Below are positions 12,653 through 25,843 of a stretch of DNA of 64,000 nt, in pieces (positions within the stretch are counted from its first letter, which is position 1; each line of letters begins with the position of its first letter). A program made the translations under genes and the position numbers. The notes under the pieces are model-generated. The model made no database searches. It saw only the letters and a program-made list of their open reading frames with translations, and was not told the origin of the DNA. The DNA comes from Numenius arquata (Eukaryota > Chordata > Aves > Charadriiformes > Scolopacidae): assembly GCF_964106895.1 (NCBI RefSeq), contig NC_133616.1, forward strand, positions 15,015,013 through 15,079,012. Reading direction: 5' to 3'.

Positions 12653-15600
12653 TAAATTGTTTCTTCTGCTACCTCTTCCATTTGAAATTTAAGAAAACAT
12701 ACTGTGTCAAACTATAGTAACGTTCATATTCTGGACAAGAGACATTCAGCATAACAGACATTTGGAAAGCTGGAAATGTGACTTTGAAGAAACTTTTCTT
12801 GTTATGCTGTATAATTTCTGAGAAGTTTTCTACATCTTTGCAACAGCAAGATCAATGACATTCATACATGCTTTGAAATGCACTGAACCGTTCACTACTG
12901 CCGTGTTAGGACTACCAATGGATTTCTTTTAATAAATTTCCTTCCAGTACTGTGAACAAACCTTGCCTTAGTCATGTAGATTTACAAGCTCTTCAAGAGT
13001 AAAAAGCTTATGGGCATGTGGAAGGGTTTACAATCAGCAATGTAGTCTCTCTTGTTTACGTACTCACTTACGTGAGTAGTAAGTGGTAAAGGCAATACTA
13101 AGAATCAGAAAAGAGTAAGAAATCTTTCTACTTCTCTTTAACGTACATCACCAGATCCTGCTTTCATAAGCTATGGTATTCTAGAAGCCATATTGTGGAC
13201 TCTAGTGCACAACCTGTCTGGACAGGTCAACAGATGGGGAACTGGGAAAAAAAAATCTTTTATTTGTGGCCCTGCTCATAGAGTAATCCCCACAGTTTCT
13301 GTTTCCCTTCACAGAAGTGTCAGCAGTTACCTATTCCATTAGCACATATAATAGGTTGTAAATCATGAAATGGGAACTTGAAAAGATTCTAAAGTGAGAT
13401 TAAGTTCACACTACCCTTCCCCTCTAAAGGGCAAAGTGCCCGTGGGACAGAGGAGTCTCATGCAAGAAGTACGTAGATTATTTTCTGAACTTTCTCCTTG
13501 AGCTCTGTTGGGAAACAGTGCAAAATATTTTGTCTTTTCAGCTTCTGATTTGAACTGGAAGCAGCACATAAGGTGCACAGTAACATTTGCTTTGATATGA
13601 GATGGTTGCATTATTCAAATGTGTTTTCTCAAATCTAAAATATTACTCGGTTTTTAGTTCCTATGCCACAGATTCATCAAGAAGATTTGTATATGCAGTA
13701 CTTCCCCAGCCTCCTACTGCCTTCAATAGAGACTCACACAGATACCAAGACACATTTGTACAGAATTCTGCAACAACTAGATCTTAATTACACCTCAGTG
13801 CAAACAAGTGAAATTCTCTATTATTTACAATATAACTGCACATTTCTGTACAGAAGTACAATGTAACGAGAACACAAGAAATATAAAGGTTCCAATTGTA
13901 TTCTTCCTGAATTTACTGTGAATATTTCAGCCTCAACTAGCAGCCTGATCAAAAAACATTTGGGTTACTTTGGCACCAACATGTTTTCATTATTTGCTTT
14001 CCAGTCTCAGTGAAGCCAAAAGATCATTTGACTTCAACTTCCCCTTGTAGCTGCTCTTTCTTCAAACAGCAGCACTGGATCAATAAAAGGAATAGCAGAT
14101 GTGTGTGCATATGACCCTTAATTAAGAGAATGAAATATATGTAACTGTTGATTGTGCAGTTCGTCAAAATACATGCAGATCTAATTTATAAAGGAAAAAT
14201 ATCTTTTAATTTCTCACCTATATATTTTTCCTTTCTATTTCCAAGTGATTGAGTCTAAACAACCCTTTTAAGAACTCATAATCTTTTAACAGAATCAGAT
14301 CTTGATGAGTTTTCTAGAAAGTAGTAAAATAAAGATTATAAAGCCCTCCCTTTAAGAAGAAAAACGTGTATACTCATGACTTCTGTGACTGAAATAACCA
14401 GAGAAGCTGATAAACACTAAGGGAATTGAGCACTAACCCATGGACAGGATATAAGCAATAAGGAACTGGACAGAAAAAGCAAGGAAAATTACATATGAAA
14501 GTTGTAGAAAAATACAGATATGAAAATTATTTGGCAACTTTATAAAGGCCTCATTTAACTTTTCCCGAAGTTAATGGATTTGAGCGAGTTTAGCTGCTTG
14601 CAGAAGATGCTAGTGCCATTCTGAATTCATAATAAATTATTGTTTGGCTATTTCCTTTTCCAGACAGAGAGACTTCAGAATTATCATTATGCAACTTTCT
14701 TGTTTCCAGAAGAGATAAATAATTTCCAAGTTGCTTTTCTTCCACTTGAGTCTAGTTATAATTACTAGTTCAAGAAGACTCCCTTTAATAGTCAGTACAG
14801 CATTTGAAAAGTGGAGTTAAGGTGTTGCAATACTCTATACCTATGAATGTAGAAGGCAGCAGAAAGATAGTGTCTGCCCAAAGAAAAAGACTTGCTAATA
14901 CAATGGTTGGTATACAAAAAAACCTGAGACCTCAGAAACTGAAAAATGAAAAGGCAGGCTATTCTGCTGTCTGGGTTTTTTTTTAAAGGGAGATCTCTAG
15001 GATGGAGGGGATAGACAGAAATCTAAGAGATTCCCTGGTGAGAGGCTGACAACCTTTATGTTATCCTGAGAGCATCTTTTCAAACATCCCTTTAACCCCA
15101 ACGTGACAAAACCAGCATACACATGAGGACATGCAGTTGTCAAAATCAGATGAAACAGTGTTCCAGCTTGATCACACTGTATTGTGCCTTTTACATTGTG
15201 CGTTCCTCTACACCTTTATTGTCCCTCTCTTATCACTTTTTCTCATTTTTTACCTAATCATAAGACCAACTACATCATATTGCAGGAACATGAGAGGACA
15301 ATATAATTCATCCACTCCAGGTCAGTTTGAGACCAGGACACGTGAAGGCATAGGACCTGGGCAGAACAGCCAGATAACACCCCAGGTTGGTCCCAAACTA
15401 CTGCTGTCAGAGCCTATGCATGAGGCCAAAGCATCAATCCTTGCATGGCCTTCTCTTCATCCTATGTCCCAATAGTTCAACACAAGGTTTCACTTTTATT
15501 TTCCACCTTGATTTTGGTACATGTCTACATCCAAAATTAGAAAAATTATCAACCATTGCAACTCAGTCTTCAACAACAGAAGCCTGGCAGCTTTAATTTT

Positions 15601-17047
15601 CCACCAAGAACTTCTGTCCAATAAGAATAGATTAACTAATATCCCTTTCTGAAAAAGGATTATGATTTTTTTTTTTTTAACATGGATTTATATAAGCAGA
15701 GTTTTATGATACTTAATAATTTGGGCTTTTAAAACTATTTTTCTCATATGCTAATCAACAGCTTTCAGAATAATGTAAACTTTCTAGTCAGTTTGCCCAG
15801 AAATGAAGCAGACAGATCCCTCTTCATGCAGAACCCTATTTATATATAGGTTATACAGTGACTGTTTTGTGAACGTCTTTGATTTTACTCTGGTTATTCC
15901 ACTAAAGCTAATGTAACATCTCCAAGTCTCAAGGAAGAAAAACTTGAGTTCCTTCCACTGAAAAAATTTCAAGATCCTATATGATTTTAAAGCAAATTTT
16001 GTGCAGTTTTGTGACACTGAGTACCATTCTGACTCATCACTGGAAAGAAAAATTTTTTCCATGACCATGACAAACAAAATACATGCACTGATATCTCAAT
16101 TCAGATTATGGTATATTAAAAAATAGCCCACCCAACAAACCAACCAGCCACAAATAATGCAAAAGGAATTACCAGAAAATAATTGCCTTTGAGTGATACC
16201 ATTGCTGTTACTATTTAAAATGTAATGACACTTAAATTAGGACTACTCTTTAGTTCAGGGAACTAAACACAAAACTTTGAGAGAGAAAAGTCCATTTCAT
16301 CAGCTTGGTGTCTTTTCAGGTCCACAACTTAAGTAAAATAAAGTTAAAGTTTCCAGCTATATGAGGCTGTATATAAAACCTTGTGGTGTTTCTATTTCTC
16401 CTGGAACTTTGCATGTTTACTTCTAAGACAAACACGTACAAAAATTTACCTGGACTCCCCAAAGATCTCCAATATTTTGATGCAGGCAGAAAAACCGGCT
16501 CCCTCAATGAGACAATCTAGGGGTGTATCTCCTCAACAGCCTGGTCTGTTTGCTAAGAGGAGTTCTGCTTCTCAGCGAGGGTTTGCATAAGAATGCTGCT
16601 TGTGGGTTTCATTATCATGATCAGTAGAGAAAACTGCTCTCCTCAGGATATTAGGCAAGATGTGGTGGAGGAAAAGGGAACTAAATATGTTCAGACTGTT
16701 TGGCTGCTGCCATCAGCAGTATTCACCATGTGATATCTAAAAGTATTGCATTTACCCCATATTGTGGAGTCCCGTGAAGCTATGTTGGTGCACAGAAGCT
16801 TGAGTCTTTACAGAATAACAGCTGATCAAATGTGTGTGGCAATTAGAAGTGTAGACAAGAGTGGACCAACCTTTGGTGTCATCAAGTCTAGGCCCCTGCT
16901 ACCACTGAGAATCACTGAATACATTCCCACTCATCAGGTGTCAGCTAACGTGTTTGCTTGCTCCCACCTTTGCCAGCAGGATCTCACGAGGTTCTTAATG
17001 ACCAGTTGTTTAAAAGCTTTTGCTATGTGGAGATTTACTTTTTCTAA

Positions 17048-17061
17048 AAACTATGATCATA
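17048..17061. repeat. Left arm of putative target-site duplication
   Basis: The 14 bases aaactatgatcata abut the 3' tail of the minus-strand CR1. The identical string occurs at 18592-18605, just beyond its 5' truncation. Part of the string could belong to the CR1 tail, so the true duplication may be shorter. Confidence 0.55.
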
Positions 17062-18590
17062 GAATCATAGAATCATTCAGGTTGGAAAAGACCCTTGGGA
17101 TCATCGAGTCCAACCATCTTCCCTACTCTACAAAGTTTTTCCCTACACCATATCCCCCAACACCACATCTAAACGACTCTTAAACACATTCAGGGATGGT
17201 GACTCAACCACCTCCCTGGGTAGCCCCTTCCAGTGTCTGATCGCTCTTACTGTGAAGAACTTCTTCCTAATGTCTAGTCCAAACCTACCCTGTTGCAACT
17301 TGAAGCCATTCCCTCTTGTTCTATTGCTGTTTGCTTGTGAGAAGAGACCAGCACCAACCTCTCTACAATGTCCTTTCAAGTAGTTGTATACAGTGATGAG
17401 GTCACCCCTCAGTCTCCTCTTCCTCAAACTAAACAATCCCAGCTCCCTCAGTCGCTATTCATAAGATCTGTGCTCCAGGTCCTTCACCAGCTTCGTTGCC
17501 CTCCTCTGTACCCGCTCCAGCACCTCAATATCTCTCTTGTATGGAGGTGCCCAAAACTGGACACAATACTCCAGGTGTGGCCTCACCAGTGCTGAGTACA
17601 GGGGGACAATCACCTCCCTACTTCTGCTGGTCACACTATTTCTAATACAAGACAGGATGCCATTGGCTTTCTTGGCCACCTGGGCACACTGCTGGCTCAT
17701 ATTCAGCCACTTGTCAATCAGAACCCTCAAGTCCTTTTCCCCCAGGCAGCTTTGCAGCCACACTTCCCCAAGACTGTACCGATGCATGGGGTTGTTGTGA
17801 CCCAAGTGCAGGACCTGGCACTTGGTCTTGTTGAAGTTCATACTATTAATGTTGGCCCATCGATCAAACCTATCTAGGTCTCTCTGAAGAGCCTCCCTGT
17901 CCACGTGCAGATCAACACTCCCGCTTAACTTGGTGTCATCTGCGAACTTGCAGATGATACACTCTATGTCATTATCAAGATCATCAATAAAGATGTTAAA
18001 CAGAAATGGTCCCAACACTGAGCCCTGGGGAACACCACTTGTGACCGTCCACCAGCCGGATTTAACTCCATTGAGCACCACTCTTTGGGACCGTCCAGAC
18101 ACCCAGTGCTTGATCCAGCAGATCGTATGCTTGCCCAGGCCATGTGCAGCTAGTTTTTCCACTAGAATTCTGTGGGGAACAGTGTCGAATGCTTTTTGAA
18201 AGTCCAGGTAGATAATATCCACAGCCTTTCCTTCATCCAATAATCGGGTCATCTTGTCATAGAAGGAGATCAGGTTCGTCTGGCAGGACCTGCCTTTCAT
18301 ACACCCATGCTGACTAGGCCTGATCCCCTGTTGCCCATTATATGGTTTGTGATGGCACTCAAGATGACCTGCTCCATGACCTTCCCTGGTATCAAGGTCA
18401 GGCTGACAGGTCTATAGTTTCCTGGATCCTCCTTTTTGCCTTTCTTGTAGATGGGTGTTACATTTGCCACCCTCCAGTCCATTGGGACCTTCCCAGTTAG
18501 CCATGACTTCATATAAATAATAGAAAGTGGTTTGGCGAGCACGTCTCTGTGTTATGACCTATACTATACCTAAACTAAACTATACATACC
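17049..18590 (-). mobile_element. CR1 LINE with reverse transcriptase, minus strand
   Basis: This is the longest minus-strand CR1 in the window. Three open pieces tile ORF2: 18297-18542 (thumb-proximal RT start: LAKPLSIIY, KVPMDWRVANVTPIYKKG, NYRPVSL), 17455-18300 (RT core: DIIYLDFQKAFDTV, SGVPQGSVLGPFLFNIF, CKFADDTKLSG) and 17143-17436 (C-terminal end). The catalytic FADD pair is intact at 17935-17940. The copy is broken by a frameshift near 18300-18330 and by a TAG near 17455, and it is 5'-truncated at about 18550. The 3' tail, read on the plus strand, is repeated ATAGAATC at about 17058-17075. A 14-base direct repeat flanks the insertion (17048-17061 and 18592-18605). Orientation is the same as FYB1 transcription. 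Confidence 0.95.
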
Positions 18591-18591
18591 T

Positions 18592-18605
18592 AAACTATGA
18601 TCATA
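18592..18605. repeat. Right arm of putative target-site duplication
   Basis: Exact copy of 17048-17061. Between the recognisable CR1 5' end (about 18550) and this arm lie about 40 bases with ACCTAAACT repeats. That looks like filler created at integration. Confidence 0.55.
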
Positions 18606-20516
18606 CATTTCTTCTGCCCTTCTGCCTGTGAATTCATTACGCAAATCAAAGACTTTGAAGGATGGATAGGAAAGCTGGTATTGAGAAAATAAGCTTTACA
18701 AGAAATACTAAACCTGTGTTTGTGCTGAAGGTAAACCCAAACCATGAAGGTGGAACCCTCTACTAAACACAGCTCAGTGAAGTTTCTGGATCTCTGCACA
18801 CGGATGGGATTGCAGAAGAAAAATTGTGTGTCTCTGAGCTTTGTAAAAGGTTGTTTGACTCTTCCTCATTGTCTATCACTTCTCCTTCTGCATGGCTTTC
18901 TTCATATTTTTCGAAACATTTTTGGGTGTCAAAATAAAGCAATGGAGGCACTTGATATTTCCAGCTTAGTTTGCAAATTAAAATTTGCATCTTAGCTAGT
19001 TCAGAAGTTTATCAGAGTGCTGGATGGATTTTATTTGAGTTAAAAACACTGCCACATGCTTTATATTTGCCACTTGCCAATGATAACTTTTTCTTTTGTT
19101 ACATAACACAGTGGTTTTTTTCTTAGTGGCAGAAATGCTGTTCTTTTTGCTATTAGTTCTGCTGAACACTGTATTTTATTTATAAAATCATATTTATTTG
19201 TAAAAATAAGCAACTGATGATGAAGCATTTATTATTAATATGAAGGCAAACCAGACTTTGTGACTTGCTATTTTACCTGGCAGTCTTCATGACTTTTAAG
19301 ATGCTAACTGTAGCAATACAGTCATTTTGCATGGGTAAACAATGCTGCAAATTTTTGTGCACAGTATCAGAGCTAGACAAATCATGCAATGATCAAAGAA
19401 GGAGCTCATCTTTGCAACTCTGAATGCTAGACGGTTCCTGTCATCTTCTCTTTCATCCAATACACAGAAATAAATATATCCCTAACTGATAGAATGTTGC
19501 TAAGAATATAAATTGCAACAAACACAATGAAAATAACCGTTTATGCTGTGAAATTGCTGTGAAAGTGGACCATCTGCAATGTCTATCATATTCTTCATTA
19601 TACACATGCAGGTGCAATAGCTTCCCAGGTCCTCTCTGTTTTTCCCACTTCTGTGAAGGATGTTTGTGCGTGATTGGGAGGAATTAGTTATTTTTAGGTG
19701 AAGAAAGAATCTGAAGGAATTAATATTTTAAGGAACAAGATCGGCAAGCCTGAAAGCAGCCTATAGATATCTTGCCTTTTTATTTTTCACAAAACAACAG
19801 CAGCAGCACCGCAAAATTAAAAAATTATATTTAAACAAGACAAGAATATAAATAACGATAATGACATCTCACATATGAGCAACCCATTCCAGACTGCATA
19901 GACCAAAACCAGCATCTATATCCCAGCATAGCAATCGTGTGATTGCGTTCCCATGTGCAACTTTTATGACTACAGCTTTTAATTACATTTTTTTTTAATC
20001 AGGGCATCTATTCAACTTTCTGTTTCCATGCACCTTCAGGAAAAATGGCTGCTTAGGAATTAGACTTGTCAAAAATACAGGAAAGTAAAAAGAAGAGAAA
20101 GAGACCCTCACTGACTTTCTCTTCCACAAATGTTAGTCCATCTTTTTAAGGTATCTTTCATCTACCGAAGTTGTCCTGTGCTCTGAAATGGTTTGAAAGG
20201 TCGAGCACTCTGAACACCTCTGGCTTTCCAATTCAATGGTCACAAAGAAAGTCATAGTCAGCATCTTGTTACCCCCACAGCTGTGTCAGTACCGTTGTTG
20301 GAGGTGGTGTAAGCTGAAGTGACAGGATACAAAATAGAAATGTCTTTTTTTCTTTCCATGTTGTTTTTAACCTGCTTAGTTTCACTGATCTTACTCTATT
20401 ACATGATCCCAAAACAGGCGACACAGCATAACAGAATTAACGTCGAGTGATGGTGGGAGAAGAAAAGGCCAGAAATGATTGGCTGTGGCAGGTCATCCTT
20501 AAACCATTTATATATA

Positions 20517-20532
20517 GGGGGGGGGAAAAAAA
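20517..20532. repeat. G9-A7 homopolymer pair
   Basis: Nine G are followed directly by seven A, next to a short TATATA stretch. Low-complexity only. Confidence 0.6.
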
Positions 20533-21426
20533 GTATATGGAAGAGCACCTTTGGACAGGTGAATTAATGTCATTAAAGCAAGCTTGACAATCTCCCTCCT
20601 AAGTCAGAAGGTTGCTTGGTTTATTTGCAATGTACAACACATGTAAATATATGGAGTGCTCAGCAAGAGAAAGTCACTGTTAGAACAGTTTTTCATGGAA
20701 ACTGCTCTTCCTGCCTCCTCCTTACTCTCATCAGACATTTGCCTCCTAGTGGCAGACCAGGAGCTGCAGCAGAAATGACATATTTTGCAATTGATAATCT
20801 CTTTGTACATGTTTGTACTGAGAGAGTTACAGTCTACCTGGTCTCATGCTGCTCCTGGGGGATAACGTTTCAAGTATGTGAACATCATCAGAGGGCAAAG
20901 CAAGGACTTAGCAGTCCTGCTTAGCAATGCTCTGCCACTCCCCAGAGTCAGGACTTGTGAGGAAAAGTGCCACCCTGCCACTGTGGCAATCCTGTTACAG
21001 CATCAGTTTGGAAAGTACCTGACTTTCCATAGAAACTTGATATTCCTGAACACTGGCAGGAGCTTCTGCCAGTGCTACAGCATGCTGTGAGAATGAATGT
21101 TTCTTGTAGTGTCAGTCTACATTATCTTTGTGACTGCAGACAGGGCTAGACTTCCTGAAAAATGTGCTGTTGCATTTCCATTGGGTTGCCATTTGAAGGC
21201 GGTTTTAGTGTTTCTGACAGAATTTGATGTGGTCATGAGCAAATTAGCAGGTTTCTCTCGTGTTTATATGCACGGTCATGCTTACAGGAACAACCGGGCT
21301 TTACAGATACCCTTTGTGGACACCTACCATGCAGGATTCCCTGAAAGCTCCTCAGTCCATGCTGTGGATCTTTTAAATTGTCATAATTCAATCCCTATAA
21401 TTTTATAACCATTAACTGTTATCACT

Positions 21427-22235
21427 ATAGAATCATAGAATTGCGTAGGTTGGAAGGGATCTTTCAGGTCATCAAGTCCAACCATCAACCTAACACCAAC
21501 AAAACCATCACTAAACCATGCCACTAAGCGCCATGCCTACTCATCTTTTAAATACATCCAGGGATGGTGGTTCCACCACTTCCCTGGGCAGCCTGTTCCA
21601 ATGCTTGATAACCATCTCAGTGAACAATTTTTCCCTAATGTCTAATCTAAATCTCCCCTGGCGCAACTTGAGGCCATTTCCTCTTGTCCTATCACTTGTT
21701 ATTTGGGAAAAGAGGCCAACCCCCACCTCTTTCCAACCTCCTTTCAGGTAGCTGTAGAGGGCGATAAGGTCTCCTCTCAACCTCCTTTTTCTCCAGGCTA
21801 AACAGCCCCAGCTCCCCCAACCACTCCTTGTGAGACTTGTTCTCGAGACCCCTCACCAGCTTTGTTGCCCTTCTCTGGACACACTTCAGCACCTCAATGT
21901 CTTTCTTGTAGTGATGGGCCTGAAACTGAACACAGTGTTTGAGGTGGGGCCTCACTAATGCTGAGTACAGGGACATGATCACTGCCCGAGTCCTACTCAC
22001 CACATTATTTCTGATGCAGGCCAGGATGCTGTTGGTATTCTTGGCCACCTGGGCACACTGCTGGCTTGTATTCAGCTGGCTGTTGACCAACATCCCCAGG
22101 TCCTTTTCCACAGTGCAGCTTTCCAGCCACTTTTCCCCAAGCCTGTAGTGCCTAATGAGGTTTTTGTGACTCAGATGCAGGATCTGGAACTTGGCCTGGT
22201 TGAATCTCATACCATTGGCCCATCAATCCTATATT
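21427..22235 (-). mobile_element. CR1 LINE fragment, minus strand
   Basis: The plus strand begins with ATAGAATCATAGAATTG and GGTTGGAAGGGATC, the reverse complement of a CR1 3' end. Two overlapping minus-strand frames (21541-21780 and 21692-22210) carry the CR1 ORF2 C-terminal region: FQILHLSHKN, VEKDLGMLV, TNSILACIRNNV, SLYSALVRPHLKHCVQF, VQRRATKLVRGLEN and DIREKLFTEMV. The frame shifts between them around 21700-21780. The copy is truncated upstream of the RT catalytic core at about 22235, so it is inactive. Confidence 0.92.
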
Positions 22236-22689
22236 TGTATTTGTCTGAACAAGGAGTGCAGAAATCTGTTTCCACTATTTATATTTTTCTATACTAGTGA
22301 AAGGTAGAATTCGCAAATTCAAGAAAGAAGTCAAATGACACTGGAAGAGCCTCCTTACCCTGACTATGCTTTGCAAAAGATGGATTTCTGTCACAGAGGA
22401 AAGCCTAGCATAATCCAGAGCATCACAGTCAGGTGCATGTTAAACTCCTGGTTTTCTGCTTGGGTGTGTGCCCTGTAACACATCACTCCTTCCAGAGCGC
22501 CATCCTTCCATGTACACCTAAAGCTGATGCAAAGCACTGGCCATACAAAACAATCTTACAAGCAAAAAGGCAAGTCTATCTTTTTTGTGACTTGACTTTA
22601 GAAGCACTGTGTTGTCTCAAATCTTTAGCAATTCTTCTTTGAATACAAAGCTTTTGGTCAGATATTAACTGTCATATTCCTCCAAATTA

Positions 22690-23900
22690 CTTACCTTCAC
22701 TGCCCTGCACTCCCCGCTCCATGCTCTGCCCCGGGCTGTCCCTCAGTGCCACTGCCGTGCCACAGGCTCTGCCCTGCCCCTTTTGCTGCAAAGCTTGTTC
22801 ACACACGGGGGGGCTCAGATTAAGTGGCTTCTGAGTTACGCTTTTTTGCCCTGCAAACAGTGCATTTTTTGCCAATGTCGGTGCTCCCAGGATCAGCAGC
22901 CGGAGTTCAGGGGAATTGAAAGCAATGCAGCAGCAGCAAATGCTCCAGACAGACCAAACAGGAACACCAGGCTTTCACTAAACCCTCCACAGGTGCCAGA
23001 AAATCCTCCTGAAAGCACAGAGCTCACCATGGTGATCAAGAACCCTGACACATATAGACACAACCCCATGAAACACGAGCTGAGAGGACTCACAGAACTC
23101 ATCACAACACCCACACATTCTACAGCTCGTCCTCATTAAGGACCACAGCTGATCACCAGTGGTAGCTTAATGAGGTGACTTAACGAGCTGAATTGCAGGT
23201 GATGTGCATGTAGCTGTCACAGCAGAGTTTACAGCAACCAACTCCTGGCCTGAGGCAAGGGGCATGTGGAGAGGACCTGGTGGCTACCTCGGTAAGGCAG
23301 GCTGGCTGCTGGGGAGGTTGTTAGAAGCTGTGCATGGGGACAAATCAGTAGAGACTGGGGTGAGAGGGAGGATGGAGGAGCATGGCAGGGCTAACAGGAG
23401 CTGGGCATGAGTGGTTGTGTGGGGAAAGGAGCTCTGGCAGCTGGGGAGGGTCAGCAGCCTTTTTCCTGCTCTCATGATGTCCTGCCTCAGCCCCACTGCC
23501 CTGTGCCCCTCAGCAATGGCCCTGCCTGTGTCCTGCCTTCCACGCCATTATCTCATGGGGCCGTGACTTGTTCTGCACCTCCCTGTTGGGGCTTCAGCCT
23601 GTCACGGAGGGACCCAGGGCTGGCTGGAGCCAGTGCGAGGCTGAGGGCATGGGGGTAGCCATCTTAGCAGCTGCTATCACCAGGGAAGGGAGAAGAGAAG
23701 AGAGGGAGCCTGCACTGGGGGAAGGGGAGTTGGGGTGGGAAGAGAGGGAGGAAACAACTTTCTCAAGAAAGAAGTTACTTCAGTTTCCTCGCCTTATACC
23801 CTCATGTAAATGGTTGGGCAGGGGATTATCCAGGCTTCCCTTTCGGCATCCCCCCAGCTGCTGATACCAGGAGGAAGTGGAAAAGCAAGAGGAACAGACA
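22690..23900. other. GC-rich island of unknown nature
   Basis: Base composition changes sharply from AT-rich intron to GC-rich sequence, with many CTGCC, CAGGG and GGGAGG strings. Several overlapping open frames on both strands reflect the low frequency of AT-rich stops, and none resembles a known family. A hairpin-forming inverted repeat lies at 23131-23175. On the minus strand a donor-like GTAAGT at 22690-22695 follows an open block. It may be an unrecognised retroelement, a CpG-poor regulatory island or a non-coding exon. Confidence 0.4.
23131..23175. repeat. Hairpin-forming inverted repeat
   Basis: The arms cctcattaag (23131-23140) and cttaatgagg (23166-23175) are perfect reverse complements. 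Inside them accac (23142-23146) pairs with gtggt (23159-23163). The result is a 10 + 5 bp stem with a small bulge and a loop of about 12 bases. Confidence 0.75.
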
Positions 23901-25769
23901 GCTTTAGCAAAACACTCCTGACTTCCCTTTCTCCTCAATACATACCTCCCTGCCTCTGCATGGGAGGCAAAAAAATGTGCAAGAACATGCAAATACCTCA
24001 ACAAGAATTGTGCAAACCTTGTGGCAGGGAGAGAGGGATCTGTCTGGATACCCCATGATTTCGCACTCAGACTTAACAACCTCCTTTCCTGCCCTCTCAT
24101 ATGTTAAACCCCCATCAGCTCTTCAATTCTCATCTGCTTTTAGTGCAGAGAAGCAAAACAGAAACCGATGTTTCCTAAAAAGCATCCCAGCTCCAGGCAA
24201 GGTCCTGCTCTTAGTGTTTGCCCTTCTGCACGAGCTTATGGGGGCACAGAGCTCTCCCAGCTGATGTTTGTGCCTCTTCAGGTATCACCTAGCTCCATTA
24301 TCATGAGCTTTCTCTGGGAAGTGTGTAGCAAAGGGCCTTTACCCTTCAAAATCTCCTCCTTAAACCTCTGAAGAAAAGGTTTCAGATGAGAGCCATTTAG
24401 GCTCTGTTAATGTCATATGATTTCTTACCAACAGATCTTCAATCTTTTCCTTTTAATAAGTTGAAGATGAGACTTGCATTTAGTAGCTATTGACCAAATC
24501 ATACCAGAGGTTGTCAGGCTGCTTTTGCTTTAAAAAGATGCTTGCTTAAAAGAAATAATAAAGTCAAAACCAGATTTTCATGGTCCATTTTGATAAGTCA
24601 AACAATCCCTGATAAAGTTAAGACAAAAATGAGATTTAATGAAATGTAATTGACATCTTTCTGTGCTTTATGTGCTCTCAAGAAAGTACCTGCCACAGGT
24701 AGGGCCAAATTTGAGAACATCTGAAACAGAGAAAATGAAGGCTCAAGTTAAATTCTCACTTGCCATGATTCTTTCACCATTCTGCTTCTGTATCCTTTCA
24801 CAGTGTGTCTGTGATAATTAGTATTATTTAGTATAACTGCAGCTAATAATGTTAAAGTCTCTTCCTATGGTCTTGAATTTTAACTTTTTAGTTACCTTAT
24901 ATGATGTATTACAAGTATTTTTATATTCTGAGATATGAAGTGGGAAAGGACAAGTTAAAAAAAAAATCAGTGCTTTACAGCTTAACCTGATTTATATAGT
25001 AGGAGTTTTTTCTATGCTGCAGTGAAACCTTTTTGGCTTATTTTATCAAGTCAGTTTTCCCAGGCAGTCACACAGCTGTGTATTTTTGTCTGTATATCAT
25101 TAACAAGTTTCAGAAAATAGATGATTACTTTCTCATGCAAGTTGTGTTGACTCACTGAAGAGCTGGATAAGGAAGGAAAACTCTCCACTTTCCAGGCTGG
25201 AGCTCCTTTTCTTCTGCCAGGAATAACACAAGTGTCCAACAAGGAGCTACACTGTAGAGCTCACCAAATGCCACGTTAAAACACTACGTAGCACTGATCT
25301 CTGATATCATTCTGTCATGTCTGTTTTTTGTCACTAATGTTGTTCTTTGCACTGGGGAGTATTTACAAAAATATCTATTTCATCCTTAGTCTTTTAACGG
25401 CAAACTTCTTAACAGATGAGAAATGTGCACAACAGGAACTGATTTTAGCAAGGCTTAACAATTTCAGTTACAGTTAATACAGAATCAGATATTTTTGTCA
25501 ATCTCTTATGAAGTTTTTTCATATTCTTGCCCTTTGCATTGAGAAATTTCTTGAAAAATACTGCTGATTCTAGTAGATCCAGCTGATTTGCAAAGGCCAG
25601 AAAGGGAAAAATGCTAAGCATTTTCACGCATTTTGTCCTTCAGCAGCATTTAATGACCTCCCTATAGATTCTCTGCTCTCACAGTTCGTAAGCAGTGCAA
25701 ACCCATACAGAACAGTTGATGAAAAGTGATGTGTGCTATTAGCAGTTTGTGAACTAATTCAAAATTAGA

Positions 25770-25843
25770 TGTAGCCCTAAGGGTTAGACTAGATGATCTT
25801 TTGAGGTCCCTTCCAACCTGGTCTGTTCTATGATTCTGTGGTA
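25770..25843 (+). mobile_element. CR1 LINE 3' tail, plus strand
   Basis: The short piece GGTTAGACTAGATGATCTT, GGTCCCTTCCAACCTGG, then TTCTATGATTCTGTG matches only the last 70-odd bases of CR1, including the tail octamers. No coding part is left. Confidence 0.88.

Noticed and set aside
15131..15475. 114-codon plus-strand frame with a hydrophobic stretch
   Set aside because: The hydrophobic run comes from T-rich DNA; no family match or splice context.
20616..20924. 102-codon plus-strand frame
   Set aside because: Overlaps an open minus-strand frame, has no known motif and no exon boundaries.
22783..23139. 118-codon plus-strand frame in the GC-rich island
   Set aside because: Stops are rare there because of composition; several other frames are open too and no homology is seen.
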